Assembly: GCF_014397785.1 (NCBI RefSeq)
Contig: NZ_VZQQ01000027.1
Span: 1 to 64,000, forward strand
Length of the DNA stretch: 64,000 bases
DNA from: Paraburkholderia podalyriae
GTDB lineage: Bacteria > Pseudomonadota > Gammaproteobacteria > Burkholderiales > Burkholderiaceae
Direction: 5' to 3'
Shown: piece by piece, positions 1 to 9,539 of the stretch
Layout: every line of letters begins with the position of its first letter
How positions within the stretch are numbered: position 1 is the first letter of the stretch
The notes under the pieces: model-generated
Databases searched by the model: none
Told to the model about the DNA's origin: nothing
What the model saw: only the letters and a program-made list of their open reading frames with translations
Position numbers and translations under genes: made by a program

Positions 1-167
1 TGGGCGTGCCGACCGCGATGTTCACGCCGCTGTTCGTGATCTCGCGCACGGCAGGATGGAGCGCGCACATCATCGAGCAGCGCGTCGACAACAAGATCAT
101 CCGGCCGAGCGCGAATTACACCGGACCGGACGATCTGCCGTTCGTGCCGCTGGCGAAGCGCGTTTGA
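1..167 (+). CDS. prpC: 2-methylcitrate synthase, C-terminal end (partial)
   Basis: The last 54 codons of a gene entering from the left edge, reading in the third frame and stopping at TGA 165-167. The segments RTAGWSAHIIEQ and RPSANYTGP are typical of the C-terminal region of citrate synthase-fold enzymes, and the tail resembles 2-methylcitrate synthase (PrpC), which condenses propionyl-CoA with oxaloacetate. The identification is reinforced by acnD and prpF directly downstream on the same strand, the usual order of the methylcitrate operon in Burkholderiaceae. The active-site residues lie outside the window, so a citrate synthase paralogue cannot be excluded from sequence alone. Confidence 0.85.
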   Translation, partial: GVPTAMFTPLFVISRTAGWSAHIIEQRVDNKIIRPSANYTGPDDLPFVPLAKRV

Positions 168-279
168 GCTGAGGCCGCGAGCTAAACTACCCGCACTGTC
201 CGGCCGGCGCGCGAGCGAAGCGCCGCCCGACGCCGCCGGCATACCGTCCGGCGGCCGATCACCGTCCTGTCCCTACGTC

Positions 280-2877
<2,598 letters not shown>

Positions 2878-2885
2878 ACAAGGCA

Positions 2886-2916
2886 GGGCGATGCGGCTCG
2901 ACGCGCCGCATCGCCC
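2886..2916 (+). terminator. Hairpin between acnD and prpF
   Basis: A perfect 12-bp inverted repeat (GGGCGATGCGGC ... GCCGCATCGCCC) with a 7-nt loop sits in the 73-bp gap between acnD and prpF. It is followed only by TTCATC, so it lacks a good U-tract and is unlikely to be a full terminator. Processing site, mRNA stabiliser for the acnD 3' end or partial attenuator are the likely roles. What is seen is the stem; the function is inference. Confidence 0.6.
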
Positions 2917-2950
2917 TTCATCAAGGAACACGTCACCTCAGGACACTTTC

Positions 2951-4138
2951 ATGGCCCAACTTCCCCAGATCAAGATTCCGGCCACCTATATGCGCGGCGG
3001 CACCAGCAAGGGCGTGTTTTTCCGTCTGCAGGATCTGCCCGAGGCCGCGCAACGACCGGGCGCCGCGCGCGACGCGCTGCTGATGCGCGTGATCGGCAGT
3101 CCCGATCCGTACGGCAAGCAGATCGACGGCATGGGCGGCGCGACGTCGAGCACCAGCAAGACCGTGATCGTTTCGCGCAGCAGCCGGCCAGATCACGACG
3201 TCGACTATCTGTTCGGGCAGGTGTCGATCGATAACGCGTTCGTCGACTGGAGCGGCAATTGCGGCAATCTGTCGGCGGCGGTGGGACCGTTCGCGATCGG
3301 CACGGGCCTGATCGATGCGAGCCGCGTGCCGCGCGACGGCGTCGCGATCGTGCGCATCTGGCAGGCCAATATCGGCAAGTCGATCATCGCGCACGTGCCG
3401 ATGACCGATGGCGCGGTGCAGGAATCCGGCGACTTCGAACTGGACGGCGTGACCTTTCCGGCCGCCGAAGTGCCGCTCGAATTCATGGCCCCGGCTGCCG
3501 ACGAAGAAGGCGCGGGCGGCGCGATGTTCCCGACCGGCAACCTCGTCGACGACCTTGAAGTGCCCGGCGTCGGCACGTTGAAGGCAACGATGATCAACGC
3601 GGGTATCCCGACGATCTTCGTCGACGCTGAAGCGGTCGGCTACAAGGGTACCGAGTTGCAGGACGCGATCAATGGCGACGCGAAGGCGCTCGCGATGTTC
3701 GAGTCGATTCGCGCCCACGGCGCGCTGCGCATGGGGCTCATCAAACATCTCGACGAGATCGCGACGCGGCAGCACACGCCGAAGGTCGCGTTCGTCGCGA
3801 AGCCGGTCGATTACGTGGCGTCGAGCGGCAAGCCGGTGCGCGCGGGCGACGTCGATCTGCTGGTGCGCGCGATGTCGATGGGCAAGCTGCATCACGCGAT
3901 GATGGGCACGGCCGCGGTCGCGATCGGCACCGCGGCGGCGATCGCCGGCACGCTCGTCAATCAGGCGGCGGGCGGCGGCGAGCGGGAGTCGGTGCGCTTC
4001 GGGCATCCGTCGGGCACGTTGCGCGTCGGCGCGCAGGCGAGTCTGAAGGACGGCGAGTGGGTCGTCACGAAGGCGATGATGAGCCGAAGCGCGCGCGTGT
4101 TGATGGAGGGGTGGATCAGGGTGCCGCAGCAGGGCTGA
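2951..4138 (+). CDS. prpF: 2-methylaconitate cis-trans isomerase PrpF (AcnD accessory protein)
   Basis: 395-residue protein of the PrpF/diaminopimelate epimerase-like fold. It isomerises the 2-methylaconitate made by AcnD so that it can be rehydrated to 2-methylisocitrate. The N-terminus IPATYMRGGTSKGVFF and the segment GGATSSTSKTVIV are characteristic of PrpF, and the length agrees with the family. I chose the ATG at 2951 because a longer in-frame start at 2891 runs through the intercistronic hairpin and encodes non-PrpF residues; AGGAC lies upstream of 2951. Last recognisable gene of the methylcitrate operon in this window. Confidence 0.93.
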   Translation: MAQLPQIKIPATYMRGGTSKGVFFRLQDLPEAAQRPGAARDALLMRVIGSPDPYGKQIDGMGGATSSTSKTVIVSRSSRPDHDVDYLFGQVSIDNAFVDWSGNCGNLSAAVGPFAIGTGLIDASRVPRDGVAIVRIWQANIGKSIIAHVPMTDGAVQESGDFELDGVTFPAAEVPLEFMAPAADEEGAGGAMFPTGNLVDDLEVPGVGTLKATMINAGIPTIFVDAEAVGYKGTELQDAINGDAKALAMFESIRAHGALRMGLIKHLDEIATRQHTPKVAFVAKPVDYVASSGKPVRAGDVDLLVRAMSMGKLHHAMMGTAAVAIGTAAAIAGTLVNQAAGGGERESVRFGHPSGTLRVGAQASLKDGEWVVTKAMMSRSARVLMEGWIRVPQQG

Positions 4139-4197
4139 GGCGCTGTCCCCATAACCACTACTGGCGGCCGACTCGAAACCCACGCGCAGGAGGCACG

Positions 4198-5439
4198 ATG
4201 CAGAACGGGCTGGACGCCGACGCAACGAATTCCGGCGACGGGGCGCGCGAGCTCGCGCGCGCGAAACGCGCGGTGCTCGTGATCGCAATTGCGCAATTGC
4301 TCGGTACGTCGTTGTGGTTCAGCGCAAACGGCGCGATGCGCGATCTGCAGGTCGCCTGGCAACTGAGCGCGTCGGATCTCGGCTGGCTGACGAATGCGGT
4401 GCAGGCCGGCTTTATCGTCGGGACCTTGCTGTCGGCGACCACCGGACTCGCGGATCGCGTGTCGGCGAGCAAAGTGTTCGCGGTCTGCGGCGTGCTCGGC
4501 GCAACCTTGAATGCGCTGTTCGCGCTGTGCAGCAGCGGGCTCGCGTCGGCGCTCGTGTTTCGCTTCGGCGTGGGCGTCGCGCTCGCGGGCATCTACCCGC
4601 TCGGAATGAAGCTGCTCGTCACGTGGGACCCGCGCCGCGCCGCGCAGACGCTCGCGTTGCTGGTCGCGATGCTGACGCTCGGCACGGCGTCGGTGCATGC
4701 GATTCGCGCGCTGCTGTCGAGCGTGCCGTGGCAAACCGTGGTGCTCACTTCGTCGGTGCTCGCGGTGATCGGCGCGCTGCTGGTGCTCGCGCTCGGGGAG
4801 GGACCGCACGCGCGGCGCTCGGGCAACCGTCGTTTCGGTTTGTCGGCGGGCGTTGGGCAGGTCGTGCGCATCAGCGAGTTTCGCGCGGCCGCGCTCGGTT
4901 ATTTCGGTCACATGTGGGAGTTGTACGCGTTCTGGACGCTGACGCCGCTACTCGTGCAGCGCGCGTTCGCGAGCGGCGCGCCGGCGGCGCCGGGCACGGT
5001 CGCGTTGTGGTCGTTCCTGATCATCGCGATCGGTGCGCTCGGCTGCCTGTTCGGCGGCAGGCTCAGCAAATCGGTCGGCAGCGCGCGTACCGCCGCCCTC
5101 GCGTTGACGATCTCGGGCACGCTGTGCGCGATTTATCCGCTGACCAGCGCGCTCGGCACCGCCGCGCAGCTTGCACTGCTTCTCGTGTGGGGTATCAGCG
5201 TGATCGCCGATTCGCCGCAGTTTTCGGCGCTGTCCGTCAAGGCGTGTCCGGCCGACAAGATCGGCGGCGCGTTGACGCTGCAGAACAGCTTCGGCTTTTT
5301 CCTGTCCGCGTGCTCGATCCTGTGGTCGACGAGCGTATTTCATGCGCTCGATGAGCGCGTCGCGTGGCTGCTGCTGCCAGGGCCGATCATCGGTCTGATC
5401 GCAATGACGCCGCTGTTGCGCAAGCAGCCACGCTGGTGA
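4198..5439 (+). CDS. MFS transporter (12-TM type)
   Basis: 413-residue hydrophobic protein with the alternating membrane segments of the major facilitator superfamily. The region FSANGAMRDLQ after TM1 and GCLFGGRLSKSVGS between the halves (the A-motif-like loop) are visible. The start at 4198 is preceded by a strong CAGGAGG at 4187-4193; an in-frame start at 4057 would overlap prpF. The gene follows prpF by 59 bp on the same strand and could be co-transcribed, possibly as an organic-acid carrier, but no substrate can be read from the sequence. The 3' end converges on the DUF305 gene 13 bp away. Confidence 0.85.
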   Translation: MQNGLDADATNSGDGARELARAKRAVLVIAIAQLLGTSLWFSANGAMRDLQVAWQLSASDLGWLTNAVQAGFIVGTLLSATTGLADRVSASKVFAVCGVLGATLNALFALCSSGLASALVFRFGVGVALAGIYPLGMKLLVTWDPRRAAQTLALLVAMLTLGTASVHAIRALLSSVPWQTVVLTSSVLAVIGALLVLALGEGPHARRSGNRRFGLSAGVGQVVRISEFRAAALGYFGHMWELYAFWTLTPLLVQRAFASGAPAAPGTVALWSFLIIAIGALGCLFGGRLSKSVGSARTAALALTISGTLCAIYPLTSALGTAAQLALLLVWGISVIADSPQFSALSVKACPADKIGGALTLQNSFGFFLSACSILWSTSVFHALDERVAWLLLPGPIIGLIAMTPLLRKQPRW

Positions 5440-5452
5440 GGCTCGCGGTGCG

Positions 5453-5848
5453 TTAGTTGCCGCCGTGCTCTTTTTGCCAGCGCTGCATGAACGCGATTTC
5501 CTCGCGCTGCGCCTTGACGATATTGCGCGCGAGCCGCTTGATCTCCGGGTCTTTGCCGTATTTCAATTCCGCCTGCGCCATGTCGATCGCACCCTGATGA
5601 TGCGGGATCATGTGCGCGACGAAATCCCTGTCGGCGTCGCCGGTGTATTCCGGGGCGTTCATGTCATGCATCATGCGCTCGTCGGCCGCCTTGAAGGCTC
5701 GTGTCGATCCGCCCGCGTCCGCATGCGCCGAATCCGGCATGTCCATGCCGGGCATGCCCTGTTGTTGCGCGTGAGCGGGCAAAGCCGCCGCCGCGAATGC
5801 CAGACCGCCAGACACACAGAGAGCGCGCAGCGCACGAAGGTTTTTCAT
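5453..5848 (-). CDS. DUF305-domain secreted protein
   Basis: 131 residues. Residues 1-27 form a signal peptide (KNLRALRALCVSGGLAFAAA then AHAQ), so the mature protein is periplasmic or secreted. The DUF305 core contains the diagnostic FVAHMIPHHQGAIDMA, with a His pair that in CopM-like relatives is linked to metal (copper) handling. Methionine-rich spacing MPGMDMPDS follows the signal peptide and could also bind copper. No copper-resistance gene lies next to it; the neighbours are an MFS gene (convergent) and an ABM-domain gene (divergent). Family assignment is secure, function is not. Confidence 0.88.
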   Translation of the reverse strand: MKNLRALRALCVSGGLAFAAAALPAHAQQQGMPGMDMPDSAHADAGGSTRAFKAADERMMHDMNAPEYTGDADRDFVAHMIPHHQGAIDMAQAELKYGKDPEIKRLARNIVKAQREEIAFMQRWQKEHGGN

Positions 5849-6001
5849 ATTGGTTTTCCATTGATGAAGAGGGTGGCGAAGTGATCCGCGCGATTCTAGC
5901 GGGCACGTCGCACATCGTGGAGCTTTCTACCGTGGTAAGGTCAAGTGAAGGCAAAGAAATGCCCGCCTATAATCAAATGCAACCGCAACGAGGCTGACAG
6001 C

Positions 6002-6316
6002 ATGTACATCGCGATGAACCGCTTCAAAGTGGCGCCCGGCTCCGAGGACGCCTTCGAACATCTGTGGACCACGCGCGACACGCATCTGAAAGAGGTGCCG
6101 GGCTTCGTCGAATTCCATTTGCTGAAGGGACCGCGCAAGGACGATCACGTGCTCTATTCGAGCCATACGATCTGGCGCGACCTTGCGTCGTTCGAGGCAT
6201 GGACGAAGTCCGACGCGTTTCGCGCCGCGCATCGCAGCGCCGGCAACGAAAACCGCGTGCTGTATCTCGGCCATCCGGAATTCGAAGGCTTCGAAGTCAT
6301 CCAGACCGTCAGGTAG
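6002..6316 (+). CDS. Antibiotic biosynthesis monooxygenase (ABM) domain protein
   Basis: 104-residue single-domain protein beginning MYIAMNRFKVAPGSEDAFE, the typical N-terminal beta strand of the ABM/dimeric alpha-beta barrel fold, with GFVEFHLLKGP and SFEAWTKSDAFRAAH in the expected places. Such small proteins include quinol monooxygenases and HmoA-like heme-degrading enzymes; the sequence does not decide between them. The ATG at 6002 is used rather than 5945 because the upstream 19 residues (Lys/Cys/Asn-rich) are not family-like and CGAGG precedes 6002. The alcohol dehydrogenase-like gene starts 43 bp downstream, suggesting an operon. Confidence 0.82.
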   Translation: MYIAMNRFKVAPGSEDAFEHLWTTRDTHLKEVPGFVEFHLLKGPRKDDHVLYSSHTIWRDLASFEAWTKSDAFRAAHRSAGNENRVLYLGHPEFEGFEVIQTVR

Positions 6317-6359
6317 CGCGGTACTCGCGCTTGCGCGCCACTCGTCAAGGAACGAAAAC

Positions 6360-7367
6360 ATGAAAGCCGTCAGAATTGGTTCGCCCGCCACCGTCGATAG
6401 CCTGCAGGTCGTCGATCTCGCCGATCCTGGTCAGCCCGAGGCTGGGCAGATTCGCGTGCGCATTCGCGCGAGTTCGTTGAACTACCACGACTACGGCGTC
6501 GTCTGCGGCAATCTGCCGGCCGAAGCGGGCCGCATTCCGATGGCCGATGGCGCGGGCGTCGTCGAAGCAGTCGGCGCAGGCGTGCGCGATTTCAAGGCCG
6601 GCGATCACGTGGTGTCGTGCTTCTTCCCGCACTGGGAAAACGGTTCGCCGGCGATCGGCGATTTCGCGACCACCCCCGGCGACGGCATCGACGGTTACGC
6701 GCGCGAAGTCGTCGTGCTGCCGAGCCACTACTTCACGCAGGCGCCGGCCGGCTACAGCCACGCCGAAGCGGCGACGCTGACCACGGCGGGGTTGACCGCG
6801 TGGCGCGCGCTGGTCGTCGATGGTCAGTTGAAGGCGGGCAGCAGCGTGCTCGTGCTAGGCACCGGCGGCGTGTCGATCTTCGGCTTGCAGATGGCGAAGG
6901 CGATGGGGGCGTCGGTGATCGCGACGTCGTCGTCGAATGCGAAGCTCGCGAAGCTGCGCGAACTCGGTGCCGATCATGCGATCAACTATCGTGACAATCC
7001 CGAGTGGGGCAAACAGGTGCGTCACCTGACGAATGGGCGCGGCGTCGATCACGTGATCGAGGTGGGGGGGCCCGGCACGCTGCCGCAGTCGATCACCGCA
7101 TGCCGCATCGGCGGACATATCGCGCTGATCGGCGTGCTGACCGGCCGCGAGGGTCCGGTGCCGACCGCGCATCTGATGGCGCGGCAGCAGCGCCTGCAAG
7201 GCTTGATCGTCGGCAGCCGGCAGGATCAGATCGATATGGTGCGCGCGCTGGAGACGACCGGCATCAAGCCGGTGATCGACAGCACGTTCGAGCTGGACAA
7301 ACTCGCCGATGCGTTCCGGCACGAGGCATCGGGTGCGCATTTCGGCAAGATCTGCGTGGCGATCTGA
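6360..7367 (+). CDS. Zinc-independent MDR-family NAD(P)-dependent oxidoreductase
   Basis: 335-residue medium-chain dehydrogenase/reductase. The cofactor site is seen as VLVLGTGGVSIFGLQMAKAMGA with VIATSSSNAKLAKL after it. The position where zinc alcohol dehydrogenases have the catalytic Cys reads SSLNYHDYGVV, so the catalytic zinc ligands are missing and the protein fits the quinone-oxidoreductase/enoyl-reductase side of the family. AAGGAACG precedes the start at 6360. It probably shares a transcript with the ABM gene upstream. A run of seven G at about 7063-7069 lies in the coding region but the frame is intact. Substrate unknown. Confidence 0.85.
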   Translation: MKAVRIGSPATVDSLQVVDLADPGQPEAGQIRVRIRASSLNYHDYGVVCGNLPAEAGRIPMADGAGVVEAVGAGVRDFKAGDHVVSCFFPHWENGSPAIGDFATTPGDGIDGYAREVVVLPSHYFTQAPAGYSHAEAATLTTAGLTAWRALVVDGQLKAGSSVLVLGTGGVSIFGLQMAKAMGASVIATSSSNAKLAKLRELGADHAINYRDNPEWGKQVRHLTNGRGVDHVIEVGGPGTLPQSITACRIGGHIALIGVLTGREGPVPTAHLMARQQRLQGLIVGSRQDQIDMVRALETTGIKPVIDSTFELDKLADAFRHEASGAHFGKICVAI

Positions 7368-7417
7368 GCACCGAACATTCGCGGTGCGCCTCGCATGGCG
7401 CGCGCGACGGCTTCAGG

Positions 7418-8041
7418 TCAGGCGCGCGTCGCAAGGTCCGCGAAACAGACACTGGTCGCCTCGCAGGCCTGCGTGAACCCTTCGTCGTAACTCGTGAAAA
7501 ACACCGCGCGCGTTGCGCCGAGCGTTCTGAACAGATCGGCGAGCACCGCGCGCGCGGACGCGTCGAGTCCGCCGGCCGGTTCGTCGGCGATCAGCACGCG
7601 GGTCTCGCCGAGCGCGGCAGCCGTCAGAAACACCTTTTTGCGGCTGCCATACGACATCTGCTCGAAGCGTTTGTCTAGATGCGGCGCGAGGCCGAAGCGT
7701 TCGGCGAGCGCGAGCACGTCGTCGCTGAGCGCGGTGTGTCGCGCCGCCGCGACCGCGCGCAGATAATCGCGGCCGCTTTGCTCGAGCCAGCTCATGCTGT
7801 CTTCCGGCACGTACGTGAGCAGTGCTTGCGCGGCATGCGGCGCGGCGCGCAGCGAATGGCCGCCGAGCCATACGTCGCCGGTATCGGCTTCCAGCGCGCC
7901 GGCGAGGATGCCGAGCAAAGTCGACTTGCCGCTGCCGGATTCATCGTTTAACGCGACGCATCCGGACGTCACGTCTAAATGCAGTCCTTCGAACAGGACG
8001 CGGTCGCTATAGCGCTTGCTGAGGTTGTCGAATCGAAGCAT
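7418..8041 (-). CDS. Orphan ABC transporter ATP-binding protein with degenerate motifs
   Basis: 207-residue stand-alone nucleotide-binding domain. Visible motifs are a Walker A-like NDESGSGKST in which the first glycine of GxxGxGKST is Asp, a Walker B VLIADEPAGGLD with a following Asp, and MSYGSRKK where the LSGGQ signature is expected. A final switch His is not obvious (FFTSYDEG). No permease gene adjoins it: the neighbours are a convergent MDR gene and an AroE-like gene 106 bp upstream on the same strand. It may energise a permease encoded elsewhere, or have a regulatory role. The reading frame is complete with normal codon usage. Confidence 0.8.
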   Translation of the reverse strand: MLRFDNLSKRYSDRVLFEGLHLDVTSGCVALNDESGSGKSTLLGILAGALEADTGDVWLGGHSLRAAPHAAQALLTYVPEDSMSWLEQSGRDYLRAVAAARHTALSDDVLALAERFGLAPHLDKRFEQMSYGSRKKVFLTAAALGETRVLIADEPAGGLDASARAVLADLFRTLGATRAVFFTSYDEGFTQACEATSVCFADLATRA

Positions 8042-8147
8042 GGGTTGGCGCGCAAAAGGCGATCTGAACGCGGCGCAACGTCGCGCCGCATTTGATGCGG
8101 GTCATTTCGCGGCAGTGTAGCAGCGCGCACCGGCTTCTTTTGCGCCG

Positions 8148-8996
8148 TTACGCTGACGCCCGCGGCTCCAGCAAAAACTCCACCATCCGTTCGCACACGC
8201 GATCGAACATTTGCGCGCCCGTCACGGTACGGCAGCCGCGCGCGCGTGCCGCTTCGATCAGCGGCGTGAGCGGCGGTTTCGTGACGACGTCGCCGACGAA
8301 AGTCGTGGCGGGCAAGCGAGCGACGTCGATCGGCAACGGATCGCCCGCGCGCATGCCGAGCGGTGACGCGTTGACGACCACGTCGTATGTCGTCAAGCCG
8401 AGTTCAGTACCCGTGCCGTGCGCCGCGCCACGGCCGAGCGCATTGAGCCGCGCGGTCAGCGAGCCGGTGCGTGCCACGTCGTTGTCGTGTACGTCGAGCG
8501 AGCCGACCCCGCGCAGAATCAGCGCATGGCCGATCGCCGAGCCCGCGCCGCCCGCGCCGACCAGCAGCGCGCGTTTGCCCTGTAGCTCGCAGCCCGCGGC
8601 GACGAGCGCGGCGACGAAGCCGGTGCCGTCGAACATGCCGCCGTGCCAGCCGCCTTCAGCGTTGCGGCGCAGCGTGTTGACCGCGCCGAGGAACGCGGCT
8701 TCTTCGGCGAGCGTCGCGCAATAGCTCGCGGCGCTGAATTTGTGCGGCACCGTGATGATCACGCCGTCGACGTTGCGCACCGGCGTGATGCCCGCGAAGA
8801 ACGCGGGCAGATCGGCGGCCGCGACGTGCGCGGGCACCACCAGCGCATCGCGGCCGGCCGCGCGCAACGCGGCGGTCACGCCCGACGGCGAGCGTACCTG
8901 CGCAATCGGATCGCCGACGATGAAATACACGCGCGTTGCGCCGCTGAGACCCGTGTCGAGCGACGCCGCGAACGAAGCGATTTCAGCCTGCTGCAT
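8148..8996 (-). CDS. Shikimate dehydrogenase-like oxidoreductase (AroE paralogue)
   Basis: 282 residues with the two-domain AroE layout. The N-terminal substrate domain has VPHK, with the catalytic Lys, and MFDGTGF, where AroE has NTDGxGF. The NAD(P) domain has ALLVGAGGAGSAIGHAL. The shikimate carboxylate-binding loop is changed: E. coli AroE reads HSKSP, here QVRSP, so the first of the two serines is Val, and NVTVP reads IITVP. This suggests a paralogue acting on quinate or another small acid, not the biosynthetic AroE. GAGGAGA stands just upstream of the start. It reads away from the FtsH-like gene across a 540-bp gap. Confidence 0.82.
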   Translation of the reverse strand: MQQAEIASFAASLDTGLSGATRVYFIVGDPIAQVRSPSGVTAALRAAGRDALVVPAHVAAADLPAFFAGITPVRNVDGVIITVPHKFSAASYCATLAEEAAFLGAVNTLRRNAEGGWHGGMFDGTGFVAALVAAGCELQGKRALLVGAGGAGSAIGHALILRGVGSLDVHDNDVARTGSLTARLNALGRGAAHGTGTELGLTTYDVVVNASPLGMRAGDPLPIDVARLPATTFVGDVVTKPPLTPLIEAARARGCRTVTGAQMFDRVCERMVEFLLEPRASA

Positions 8997-9539
8997 AGTC
9001 GAATCTCCTCAATGGGTGCCCAACCCGAGCGGCGCGATCGACGGCATCGCGCTGAATCGGAACCACGACACGGACATCCTGACTCAATGGCGGGCTATTT
9101 TCAGATCATTATGCGGTCCGCATTTCGCCGTTGTCTCAGTAACTTTGACTGATTTTAATTGGGGTGCGGTTAGATATAGACATTTAAAAATACGCACTGC
9201 TTTTTACGCTGATAAACTGTGCGCCGGAGCCAATGCGGCGACGCCTTTCGCGCGTTCGCCGCGTTACCCTTCCGGCGTGTCGACGGCCGGATAGCGGTAC
9301 GAGTAGGCCTTTTCCGCGAATTCGACAGACGCGTACCTACCGTATACTGCCTTCGGCCAACGCGGATCACCAGGACGCACGTGTTGTCGTCCTTCTGGAT
9401 TGTCCTCAACGCCACGTCCATGTGGCGCTTCGCCTCAGCCGATTTTTCCGCAGACTCCACTTCCGATTTCGACACGTATTTTTGACAGACAGCTTGATTA
9501 AGTAAGGGCTTGTTCAAGCCCGCATTTTGGAAATGACTC
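8997..9539. other. 540-bp intergenic region, no intact gene recognised
   Basis: The gap between the divergent AroE-like and FtsH-like genes has a stretch of clearly lower GC around 9100-9210, which may hold promoters. On the minus strand, 9264-9480 looks like the end of a small gene broken by a frameshift (separate entry). A short GGGCTT/AAGCCC hairpin lies 20 bp before the FtsH-like start. I see no tRNA, small RNA or complete conserved ORF. Confidence 0.5.
9264..9480 (-). pseudogene. Possible frameshifted small gene remnant
   Basis: Two minus-strand reading frames have GC-biased codons but do not join. The upstream part reads VSKSEVESAEKSAEAKRHMD and continues into a short strand-like stretch; near 9330 a second frame takes over and ends VEFAEKAYSYRYPAVDTPEG followed by TAA (tta 9264-9266). 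One frameshift would give a product of about 70 residues. No family is recognised, and chance open frames in GC-rich DNA can mimic this. Confidence 0.25.

Noticed and set aside
7061..7070. Run of seven G in the MDR gene as a frameshift
   Set aside because: The reading frame and the family sequence continue unbroken on both sides.
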